DNA of 64,000 bases, from the NCBI GenBank assembly GCA_021399435.1, contig JAJTUP010000015.1, positions 806,001-870,000 of the forward strand. Direction: 5' to 3'. The stretch comes from Diaporthe sp. PMI_573. Its lineage: Eukaryota > Ascomycota > Sordariomycetes > Diaporthales > Diaporthaceae. Made by a program: the position numbers and the translations under genes. The notes beneath the pieces are model-generated. The model ran no database searches. It was not told where the DNA came from and saw nothing but the letters and a program-made list of their open reading frames with translations. Shown piece by piece: positions 55,797 through 64,000 of the stretch (within the stretch, counting starts at the first letter, position 1; each line of letters starts with the position of its first letter).

Positions 55797-57119
55797 GTCG
55801 ATAATGTTCGAGACGTCTTTGGTCACCTGTTGATTCGCCCTGGTGCTCTCGATGGGTGGGGTTGAATCTCAGGTGAGTGGGCATTTAAATCCCTGGCTTC
55901 CGCCAAGCTTACGAATCGACTTGATTACGCAACCTGCACAGTTGCACCAAGAAACCCTGGGATTCTAATGGTTCCGGGCAGTGCTTTGATTCGGCCGTAC
56001 CTCAAGACGTCCGCTACATATCTCGTGTCCGTCAGTGTGATCACTTGCTTATGTCTGTTAATACAAGAGGACTCGCATATCTTCCGGAGGATATGGTTTC
56101 TCCACGGTGAACAATAGCTTTTCGATGTCAGCAGCAAGGGCACAGTATGAGGAGCCATCGGACGACCGCGATACGAGCGTCTATCTACCTCGATACATTG
56201 TTGTAACCACAATGCCTATCGATTAAGAACACAGTGTGGCGTTATCTATGTTAGCCCTTGTCCTCCGAATAAACAGAGAATAGCAAACCAAAACGCAGAG
56301 TTCATCCCATCGGACTTGAGGATCGTCGTCGGTCGGACAATTTTTAATCTCCCCCTCACGGGAGTGCCGCGTGGCTAGACAATCCAAGCATGAGTTCGCT
56401 GGAGCCCCTGCAGGGTCTACAGGGGCCTGTCCTCTGGGGTCTGTGCCATATGTGCAACTTCCAAACGTCTCAAAGAGTTCCTCGCGTGCAACAATTCTGG
56501 GTCCAAAGTGTCGCGTCCCGTGGGGCTACGGCTAACCCGTGTTCAATCGTTGCAACAACACAGCCCCCTGGCGTACCTCATAAGCTCATGCATAGTATGC
56601 TGCTCTATTGGGCATATTCAATCCCAGAGTGACTCCAGACAACATACGCGGATTTGCTATGGCTGAGCCGGCAGTGGACCCTTGATGGTGGCTGCGTGGC
56701 CTTCTCGAGACCTCACTGACCCCATTGCACAGAGCGTGGTGGCTGGTCACTTGCCAGCACATGTTACGTTGAAGGTTAATCTCTTCGTAAGCTCCCCTGC
56801 GTAGTGTCTATTCCGCACGTAAACGCAAACCAAGGCAGGGTTTTGGTGATGACGAAGTGTGTACCGGATTGTGGGCGGACATGAGAGCCTCCAAGTCAAC
56901 ACATGCAACATGCCGTTTACACAGCCGTTGTCTCCTTGTTCGCCTTCAAAATTTCTCTCAATGAAGTCCTTGGTGGATATAAGGAAGAGGGTGCACATTC
57001 AAGTTATCATTCTTTGCGTTCAATCCTTTAGTAGATTGAAACAGCCTTCAATCTCACTGCCCGAATTGGCGAGCACGCTCATTTGCTGTCTTTCGTTACC
57101 CTAGCTGCATTCACTCGCT
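55797..57119. other. Intergenic region between divergent genes
   Basis: 1.3 kb holding the promoters of the RidA-family gene and the tyrosinase gene. Short ORFs at 55925-56212 (minus, non-ATG start) and 56390-56632 lack motifs. Confidence 0.4.
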
Positions 57120-58276
57120 ATGCATCTGTCTTCCACTAACGTGGTATTATCTGGCCTTCTGGTGGCCTCTTCGTGCGCCCAAGCACACCTTATACCTCGA
57201 CAGGACACGGAGGCTTGTGCCTCGCTCAGCCAAAGGAAATCATGGTGCGTGTCGCACTCGAATAAACGGCAGGATCTTTCTGCTGACTTTCGTTCCAGGA
57301 CTGCCCTCACCAGCGAAGAGAAGCAGGCATACATTGAAGCTGAACTATGCCTCATCAGCTCGCCTCCAAAGACTGGCACGATCGAGGGCGCAATCACGCG
57401 GTGGGACGAGCTTCACTATTCGCATATTGTACAGACAAATGTAGTCCACGACACTGGGTCATTTTTGCCTTGGCACCGACTGTACATGCGAGCGCACGAG
57501 ATCCTCTTGCAAACCGAGTGCAACTATACCGGGGCACAGCCGTACTGGGACGAATTGTCCACCACCGAGGACATAGCTGCGGGCATAGCGTTCAATGAGT
57601 CCGCAGTCTTTGATCCTGATACTGGCTTCGGTGGCACTGGCACTGGCGACGATCTCTGTGTCACAGATGGTCCGTTTGCTAATCTGACACTGCACATGAA
57701 CCGCACAAGCAACTACGCCGATTATTGCCTCAGCCGAGATTTTAGCCCAACATCCATTCAGAACGGGAACAGCACATACGTAGATACATGCTTTGTGTCT
57801 GCCAACTACTCTGAGGCCTGGCAGTGCTACAAGTCTAAGCCCCATACCGCTGGCCATGCAGCTATAGGCGGAACGGTAAGTATCTCTTGCTCATTTGTCG
57901 CCATGACACATGTTTGGATGAATTTCGAGGAGAAAGTTCTGATAATTATTTCCAGATGCTTGATGGTTCGGGAAGCCCTGGTGATCCACTATTTTTCCTG
58001 CATCACACCAATCTCGATCGGCTCTGGTGGGAATGGCAGCAAGCCAACTTGACAGCCCGGCTGACAGACATGACGGGCCGCAACGTGCCTCTGGCAAACT
58101 TCCTCCTAACAAACCAGGTTCCGTACCCTAGTTCTGCAGTTCTGGACTATGATGGAGACCCAGGAAACACAACGACCCTCAACCACACGCTTTGGATGGC
58201 TGGGATCATCCCCAATGCGACAATTGCGGAGGTAATGGACCTTGGTGGAGATCTAATTTGTGCTGAGTACATTTGA
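57120..58276 (+). CDS. Secreted tyrosinase (type-3 copper oxidase)
   Basis: Three exons: 57120-57244, 57299-57875, 57956-58276; introns of 54 nt (GTGCGT, GCTGAC branch) and 80 nt (GTAAGT); 340 residues. The first intron is not obvious because the frame stays open through it, but removing it restores QRKSW-TALTSEEKQAYIEAELC, the family consensus. Signal peptide MHLSSTNVVLSGLLVASSCA. Copper A ligands lie in DELHYSHIVQ and VHDTGSFLPWHRLY (H84, H92, H101); copper B in HTAGHAAIGGT and DPLFFLHHTNLDRLWWEW. The enzyme oxidises phenols to quinones, as in melanin or secondary metabolite formation. Short secreted forms like this lack the C-terminal shielding domain of the mushroom enzymes. Many N-glycosylation sites (NxT/S) support secretion. 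Confidence 0.93.
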
Positions 58277-58611
58277 GATGTGGGAAAAGGTTGTATAATG
58301 AGAAGAGATGTGAGGAATAGGAATATGGACAGAGGTCATGCAGACCCAGTCTGATCATCTTCACCCAGGCGGGTCAATCAATTTTTCTTAAGCATTCTCT
58401 AATATTAGATTGCCTGGGAAACTTACATTGTACATAATCAATGCACCAGCCTGTCCAGATCCATAGGAGAAGCCTAAATAGTACTCCAAAACAGAAAGGA
58501 GTGTGATTTCAAGGCTTGAAAATTAATTATTCCTCCACTTTGATCAATCATCTAAAACAAGGTATGCTCTCACAATGGTTCGAACTCGAGCTCTACAGCG
58601 TGAAAAAGGGC

Positions 58612-58617
58612 AAAAAA
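58612..58617 (-). terminator. T6 Pol III terminator of the tRNA gene
   Basis: Six T residues on the minus strand, 10 nt after the tRNA discriminator base. Runs of T5 or more near tRNA 3' ends terminate RNA polymerase III. Confidence 0.7.
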
Positions 58618-58642
58618 GATGATGGTCGCCCGACGTGGGACT

Positions 58643-58696
58643 CTGGTGTTTGTTAGTCACCAAGCTTTGGTTGGAGGTTTGGGGTGGATGGCTTAC
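58643..58696 (-). other. Spliceosomal-type intron in the tRNA T-loop
   Basis: 54 nt, starts GTAAGC, contains GACTAAC (branch A at 58653), ends CACCAG. It lies between G57 and A58 of the tRNA and splits the B box (GGTTCG|AGTCC). Donor, branch and acceptor match those of the protein genes in this window. Confidence 0.8.
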
Positions 58697-58716
58697 CGAA
58701 CCCACAACCTTGGGAT

Positions 58717-58742
58717 TGCTCTTTAATACGTAAGATTACGTA
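58717..58742 (-). other. Canonical tRNA intron at position 37/38
   Basis: 26 nt directly after A37. It contains a perfect 7-bp inverted repeat (TACGTAA/TTACGTA) and the segment AAAG, complementary to CTTT of the anticodon loop, as expected for the anticodon-intron pairing recognised by tRNA endonuclease. Confidence 0.75.
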
Positions 58743-58763
58743 TAAAAGTCACACGCTCTAGCC

Positions 58764-58820
58764 CTAAAGAAAAGGAGGGTCAGGAAGGGTTTTTGTTGAA
58801 TGGGAACACAGATTCCTTAC
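58764..58820 (-). other. Spliceosomal-type intron in the tRNA D-loop
   Basis: 57 nt, starts GTAAGG, has a CTGAC branch site (58779-58783) 16 nt before the 3' end, a pyrimidine-rich tract, and ends TTTAG. It lies just before G18G19 and splits the A box (TAGCTCAAT|GG). Confidence 0.8.
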
Positions 58821-58864
58821 ATTGAGCTAGCCGGGCTGTTGTAACATCCTGGTATTTTGCAAAC

Positions 58865-58871
58865 ATATATA
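58865..58871 (-). promoter_or_regulatory. TATA element upstream of the tRNA gene
   Basis: TATATA on the minus strand about 29-35 nt before the tRNA 5' end. In fission yeast, upstream TATA boxes help recruit TFIIIB to tRNA genes; here it could compensate for the interrupted internal boxes or drive Pol II. Confidence 0.5.
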
Positions 58872-59714
58872 CAGTGCTCAAGCGTGCTTACTAAGCCACT
58901 TCCCTGCCTAAAATGCTTGGCACTCTGATGGATGCTACTTTCTACTATAATCAAGAACTTGGTGAAATGAGTAGTCTGTATCTAAAGGTAGGAAGATGTT
59001 TGTTTATATTAGGTACTCTCTTTGAATACCTGCCATATCAGCATGGTATCACCATGACTCTATGCAGGAGTAATAGTAAAAAGGTCTTAAGCAGGAACCG
59101 CTGTAAGTCAAATGGTGCCCAGTCCTTCAGTGGGTAAGGACAAGGGCAGGCCCCAAACGCTCAACGACACCCACCGCTGGCAAGTGCTGGGCCAGTAAGC
59201 CAAGATGGTGGTTATCAGGGGCTCGGTGTCCTTGTGCACAAACATGCTCACAGGTGTGAGGCCGATGGGCACACCGTGGGCGATAGTCGCCATGCCACCA
59301 ACCACCAACAGACTTAGGCTTTGTGACGGTACGGCACTTATATACTGCTAGGGATACCTAATCTGATGATTGCAAATTCTGGTCTTTTGGCCGCCACATT
59401 TGTTTTGCTAGCAATGGCCAAGCCGTGTCAGGCTTCTCCCCATGCCTGTTCCTGAACATGCTCGAGAGAGTACTTGTAGCCAACTTGAGACATTTTTTTT
59501 GAAAGTTGCAGCTATGGCATTGTGCAGGTGGCATATTGGTTTTATAAGGTGCTTGGAAAAGTGACAATTGGGTTTGGCAGGCGAGGCTCTGCTGATTGGA
59601 ATTTATGCCGTATTACAACGGCTGTGCACATTTCAATATGGCTGGCTCCACAACTATATAACGCTTGGTACAGTACAATCAACCACTATTTCCATGGACA
59701 CGCCAGCGGGCCTC
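58872..59714. other. Intergenic region with MITE fragment and a possible protein relic
   Basis: Contains the partial MITE at 59322-59420. Just left of it, minus strand 59160-59305 reads MATIAHGVPIGLTPVSMFVH and further hydrophobic sequence, which looks like part of a membrane protein but is not a whole gene. Confidence 0.4.
59322..59420. mobile_element. Partial MITE copy (left half)
   Basis: Begins TGTGACGGTACGGCACTTAT and continues with TATACTGCT, TTCTGGTCTTTTGGCC and TTTGCTAGCAATGGCC, matching the left half of the MITE at 42889-43032 and its inverted arm. The right terminal repeat was not found. Confidence 0.6.
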
Positions 59715-61194
59715 TCATCTCTTCTCTTGCATATTACTTTGTTCCGGCTTGTCCTTCTTGCCATCCTCCGTCCTGAACCACAGCGACCAGCCTGACTTCC
59801 TGCTGTCATCATCCGAAGAGCCTCTCTTGGATTTGAACAAGTCCAGGGGTGGCTGCAGGAGGAAGGCAAAGGAGAAGCGGCTTTCCCTAGGCGACGAGCC
59901 ACCGCATGTCGTGCATGACGACACTGATGACACGCTGCCCCGGTCCGCTGGTGCGTGGCCGCCATGTTTCGTACATGGACGCGGGTCGGTGGAGTTGTGC
60001 AAGCGGAGCTTGTTCTGCAGCTTCTGCACCGGGCAGTTGACGGAAGCTGCGGGTTCGACCTGCTGCGCCAAGGGCTCTCGCGACTCGTTGGTCTGTAGCA
60101 CCGGCGACAGCGGTACTACGAGGTTTGTATCGGTGGTCTGTGACATGACCGATCGAGCTTCGGGCACTGGCGACAGCGTGCTCCCGACAAAGAAGCCGTC
60201 CAAGTCTCGATCCAAGGTCTTCTTCGGTGTCCCTCGACGGCCGACCAGGCCCTTCAAGGACCTTTGGATAACTGGTAGCGGCCTGTCGAGGATCGGGGGG
60301 GAGGCTGATCTGTCATCATCATCGTAATCCCACGCAGATGGTGATCGAGTCCTGCTCAGTCTGTCTGCAGAGGGCCCCGCAGCAGGCATACGGGACTCGC
60401 TCATTTCTGGCTCTGGGGTCGATGTTCGGCTTGGAAGTCTCTTCCTGCGGCCCATAAAATTTCGGGAACTCTTGAATGGCCTTTTGAATGATCGCAGGTA
60501 ACCTCGTCTCCTGAGGCGGAAAATAACCAGGATCAAAGTGCCGATCATGGCTACTGCAGAAACACTGCCAACTAATGACACACATTAGCCCGTTGTTCAG
60601 GTCTACATAGGCACTCCTGCACTTACCAGCTATTCCTGCCATCTTTCCAGATGACATGACAGGTCCAGGTGAGGAGGCATCATTATTGTCGGCTACTGCA
60701 GATTGTATAGGAACTGACGCCAGGGATGATGGAGGAGCCAGCTCTGCTACTGGTGAGCCACCAGCGGGAGTTGGTACGACAATGGGAAGTGGCACAGGTG
60801 GAGGAGTTGTTTGAGGCAAGAGTGAGACCTGGGTTTGGGCAGCCAGGGGTGGCGTTGAGGGATTTGGTGAAGAAGAAGCAGCCGGTTCCTGTTGCTGCGG
60901 CGTGCTGGTTGATGATGGAGGTAGGCTTGAGGCCAAAGAGGTTGAAGAGGTCGCCGTCAATGTGGATGACGGTGTGGTTTGTTCGGGAGGAGGTGGTGGC
61001 GGCGGCAATGGCGGTGGTGGTTGGGCAGCAAGAGGCGGCGTTTCTGGTGCGGGAGGGGGAGGGGGCGGTGGTTGTTCAGTCGGTTGTGCTTCGGGTGTGG
61101 AGGTCGAGGTCTGCTCTTCGGTCGTGGTCGTAGACGTTGACTCCTCTGACTTCGACTGATTGTTGTTGCCGTTATTATTATTATTATTGTTATT

Positions 61195-61226
<32 letters not shown>

Positions 61227-62088
61227 CCGGAAACTGCTGGTTTTGTGTCTGTCCCTGTCCCCTGTTGCCCTGATTCTGCTGGCCCTGATTCTGCTGGCCT
61301 TGACCTCGATTGCCATCCTTGTTCTGACCTTGATTGTTGTTGTTTTGGCCCTGGTTATTGTTGTTGTTCTGACCTTGGTTGTTGTTGTTCTGGCCCTGAT
61401 TATTGTTCTGGCCCTGGTTGTTCTGACCTTGGCCCTGGCCTTGTTTCTGGCCTTGGTTCTGGCCTTGATTTTGACCTTGGTTTTGTTGACCCTGCCCTCT
61501 GTTCTGGTCCTGGTTCTGGCCTTGATTCTGTTGACCTTGGCCTCGATCGCCTTGGTTCTGGCCACCGTTCTGGTTCCCATTCTGATTATTTTGCCCCTGC
61601 CCTTTCCCTTGCCCCCGATTCCTGTCACCGCCCTGTTGGCCTCCTGGCGGTCCTCCGTTCGGTGGTCCGTTGACCTGATCTCTTTGTCGATCAGCATCCG
61701 GACCGGGACCCGGGCCACCTTGAGAAGATGGCGGCCCACCTTGACCTCGTCCCTGTCCATTGCCGCCGTCGGGGCCCTGTCCTCCGCGACCATCGTTGTT
61801 GGAATCGGGTCCCCCTCGGCCACCGCCCTGTGGAGGGCCTTGTGAAGGGCCTTGTCGATCAGGGCCATCGGGTCTCGACTGGCCTCCGCCTCCGCCTCCG
61901 TTTCGCTGCCCATCACCACCGTTGCCTCCTCCTCCCCCTCCCCCTCCCCCTCCCCCTCCTCCTCCTCCGCCGCTGCCGCCGTTTCCATCTCTGCCTTCAC
62001 CATCTTTGTTCTTCCCTTCTTGTCGGCGTTGTGCGGGCATGAAGCTGCCCTGGGGCCACCGAAGGACTCCCATACTCCAGGTCGACAT
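59715..62088 (-). CDS. Gly/Asn/Gln/Pro-rich single-pass membrane protein
   Basis: Exon 1 is 60627-62088, exon 2 59715-60571; the 55-nt intron (GTAAGT...CATTAG) joins as MAGIA-VGSVSAVAMIGTLI; 772 residues from ATG at 62088. Residues ~25-290 are a low-complexity array: poly-Gly, then dozens of short NQGQ/GQGQNN repeats and a poly-Asn run, followed by a Ser/Thr/Pro-rich region (~300-470), one membrane helix with basic stop-transfer (GTLILVIFRLRRRGYLR), and a ~260-residue cytosolic tail with Ser/Pro-rich and acidic patches (WDYDDDDRS). The layout resembles mucin-like cell-surface sensors. No signal peptide is seen at this start; an upstream exon may be missing. The N/Q-rich part has prion-like composition. 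Confidence 0.7.
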
Positions 62089-64000
62089 GGATAGCGACCT
62101 CTTTGATGAGCGCGGGATAGTAAAATAACGGCAAACGCTGATCAATCCTCGATACCGTAATTAATCCCGTCACCACAATCGAAGCATCGTGTCCGGTGAT
62201 GCGAGCACTCGGAAGCTTAGGAGAGAAGCGGACCCGGAGAAACGCGCCCTGCTGGGGAACGAGTACATTAAGGGCTTGTCTAGCGGCAGAAAGAAACATA
62301 TGAAAAGCCAGGCCGGCCCGGATTCAGAATGCATCTGTGCTTCCTGTCGACGACCCCGGTGGTGAAACATCCTCGGCGGGCGCGGGGGTTGGCACTGGCA
62401 CACTTGGACTGATGTGCTCGCTTCTCCTGACCCCCCGTCTGTGCCCTCCTTTCCAGCATTGCCATGCAACCATTAAACTCCCGTCAACTGACATGGTGTT
62501 CGGCCTCTTTGGAACCCAATCTATCCACGGGAGATCTGCCGTGTTGGGATTGTTGGCAAAGCCGACTCAGGGGCTGAAAGTTGGTGATTGGAGGCTGCTT
62601 GAATGTTGGCTGCAGGTGGCAGAGCTGCGTTTCGACTCTCAAACGCCAGGCGCTGTTTGCAGGCATGGGTCTGCTAGGCAGGCCGACTTTGTATGGGGTA
62701 AGCTTTGGCCTAGAGTATCGGGCCAAACGTGGAATTTTCAGTCCAAACGAAACCAAGCACTAGCCACGGGCACGGATGTGTAGCGTCCGAGCAGCTGTGG
62801 CAGCGTGCCAGCGTGCAGAGCCGGGGTGTGCACAGCCGGGGGTGGGTCTCACGTCCTCCACACTCCAGTCTTGGGGAGCATTTGCCGCCTGGGACGACTT
62901 CAGATGAGAACAGCCGTGCTGAACCAACGGCGACATCCTCAGCTCGTCAGTTAGTCTCGAACTGCTGGCCTAAACGGGCCAAGGTTTGAATTTGCCTCTT
63001 ATTAGACTTTAGCATTAATCATTTGATGTTCGTGACTTTGCCCAATCTTGCTGGAGTTCGATATGTTCGATGCCGGGAGATCTTCTATGCCTATTCTCGA
63101 AAAAGCAAGGTGCTCATGCAACGGACGCTAGATCGTGTCCCATGTATGTACTACGAGCTGTTCGTGGACGTTTTGAAGCTCCGACGCATCATCCAACCGC
63201 CACCAAAGACGAGTTGCTTCTACACAGATGCCGCGGCCAAGCTCGAATGCCTCCTCAGCAACAACAGCAGAAGCTGGTAGGCAAGTCGACGTCCTCGCGC
63301 TGCTAAACTCATTGCCGGCAGATAATGGCAAATGGAAAAGTGGCCCTCATACCCTTGGCTACGTGCAGTTCCGGCTGCCGAGGGTGGGCTGTGTCACAAA
63401 TTCAGCTCAAAACACCAGGGTTTTTTTTAAGCTCATGCCCCCTGCCCTGTTCGGGGATTTTCCTCTGCCGTTCGTGCATTCGGTACCATTGCAGTGCGCA
63501 GACGGCACAGAAACATCAAAGGTGACTGCAGATCGGACATGCCATATGTTCACGTCCTATTGCATTGGGCAATGCGTGAACCTCAGGAAAAGGACGCAAG
63601 GTAAGTGTGTGAGATATAGTGGTCACCCAAATGCGAGGCATTGGATTTGGTGTGTGGGTTTCGAGGACTGCAAAGCATTAAGCACAGCCTCAGAATTTGA
63701 GTCTGTGCTGAACATGCTCATCTGAACCCAGCATGGATGAAGTCTTGGGGTGGCACTTTGCCTCTGTTACAATCACTACTACTGCTGTGTCTTGACATGT
63801 TAAACCACGCCTATGAATGTGGCACAATCTACCCTGGTTCATCTTGCTTCTGGATACCAAGTGCGTGCCACAATTCGAGCCCTGTGGCATGCCTGGATAT
63901 GTCATGTTTGTTGGGCCACTCTCGTTCGCTGGCAGTGCTATTATATGCTAGGATGCGGCGCAGACGGGAAGGAGTGGACAGCATGGCGCCATATCAGCTG
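62089..64000. other. Right-end region, no supported gene
   Basis: 1.9 kb. The first part should hold the promoter (and perhaps a 5' exon) of the preceding minus-strand gene. A 165-codon plus frame from ATG 63228 to 63725 has no recognisable motif and contains an awkward T-run; I do not call it. Confidence 0.4.

Larger units (their letters stand above)
58627..58836 (-). tRNA. tRNA-Lys (UUU) interrupted by three introns, two of spliceosomal type
   Basis: Read on the minus strand, the exons are 58821-58836, 58743-58763, 58697-58716 and 58627-58642; together exactly 73 nt that fold as a tRNA. Acceptor stem 58830-58836 pairs with 58628-58634 (7 bp, one G-U). The D-arm GCTC/GAGC has loop AAT-GGCTA with G18G19. 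The anticodon stem TGTGA/TCCCA has one T-C mismatch; the loop is CTTTTAA with anticodon TTT (58744-58746). The variable loop is AGGTT. The T-arm GTGGG/CCCAC has a perfect 7-nt loop TTCGAGT. The discriminator is G, as in Lys tRNAs. Removed segments: 58764-58820 (D-loop), 58717-58742 (26 nt at the canonical 37/38 site), 58643-58696 (T-loop). Without removal no cloverleaf forms. It may be a functional split-exon gene or a pseudogene invaded by introns. Confidence 0.85.

Noticed and set aside
58643..58836. Interpretation of the tRNA region as a tRNA-derived SINE
   Set aside because: A SINE would have an unrelated body and a 3' tail after the tRNA part. Here the 3' half of the T-arm and the matching acceptor strand are both present, followed by a terminator, and the extra segments have exact GT-AG intron form.
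60957..62003. 348-codon minus frame and several plus frames across the Gly/Asn/Gln repeats
   Set aside because: Low-complexity repeat DNA keeps all frames open. Only the frame that splices to the membrane helix makes a coherent protein.
63228..63725. 165-codon plus ORF near the right end
   Set aside because: No motif, and the frame runs through a homopolymer T-tract; insufficient support.
1..64000. CRISPR arrays, bacterial operons, rRNA genes
   Set aside because: None seen; the window is eukaryotic nuclear DNA with intron-bearing genes.

Overview
The window is nuclear DNA of a filamentous ascomycete (Pezizomycotina, probably Sordariomycetes). Protein genes carry short (about 47-180 nt) GT-AG introns with CTGAC/CTAAC branch points. 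The gene content is typical of such fungi: a Zn2Cys6 regulator beside an MDR transporter, a secreted lipase, a tyrosinase, small secreted proteins and a peroxisomal citrate synthase. I rebuilt exon structures by hand by matching reading phase across introns. No expression data or database search was available.

Layout. 1-5.0 kb: a secreted cysteine-containing protein cut by the left edge, a coiled-coil hypothetical protein and a GFA-type enzyme. 5.3-11.4 kb: housekeeping genes (TRM6, ARPC3 of Arp2/3 and a conserved-looking hypothetical with a 17-nt first exon). 12.4-20.9 kb: a SAM methyltransferase, an APC-family permease, a hypothetical protein and a 2-Cys peroxiredoxin. 22.8-30.4 kb: a divergent pair of Zn2Cys6 transcription factor and full-size ABC-B transporter, with a CGG inverted repeat between them. 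31.9-41.8 kb: an Arg/Ser/Asp-rich protein, a PDI-like protein divergent from a secreted prolyl 4-hydroxylase, a citrate synthase ending in SKL, a one-helix membrane protein and an NTP_transf_6-type nucleotidyltransferase. 41.8-54.3 kb: a gene-poor, repeat-rich stretch with minisatellites, a MITE and two dispersed relics of one DEAH-box helicase gene, broken up by a carboxylesterase and a Gly/Ala/Glu-repeat secreted protein. 55.3-62.1 kb: a RidA-family protein, a tyrosinase, a remarkable tRNA gene and a Gln/Asn/Gly/Pro-rich single-pass membrane protein.

The most striking item is at 58,627-58,836 (minus strand): a tRNA-Lys(UUU) gene that folds into a 73-nt cloverleaf only after three segments are removed. 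One is an ordinary tRNA intron at 37/38. The other two, in the D-loop and the T-loop, look like spliceosomal introns (GTAAG donors, CTGAC/CTAAC branch sites, AG acceptors). They split the Pol III A and B boxes, yet a TATA element about 30 nt upstream and a T6 terminator downstream are present. I know of no ordinary precedent for spliceosomal-type introns in a nuclear fungal tRNA gene.

How the genes may work together: the regulator and transporter form a likely drug or toxin efflux module; the PDI-like protein and prolyl hydroxylase share a divergent promoter and both enter the secretory pathway; TRM6 makes the m1A58 modification in the T-loop, the very loop that is split in the tRNA gene. Elsewhere the genes look like ordinary unlinked neighbours.
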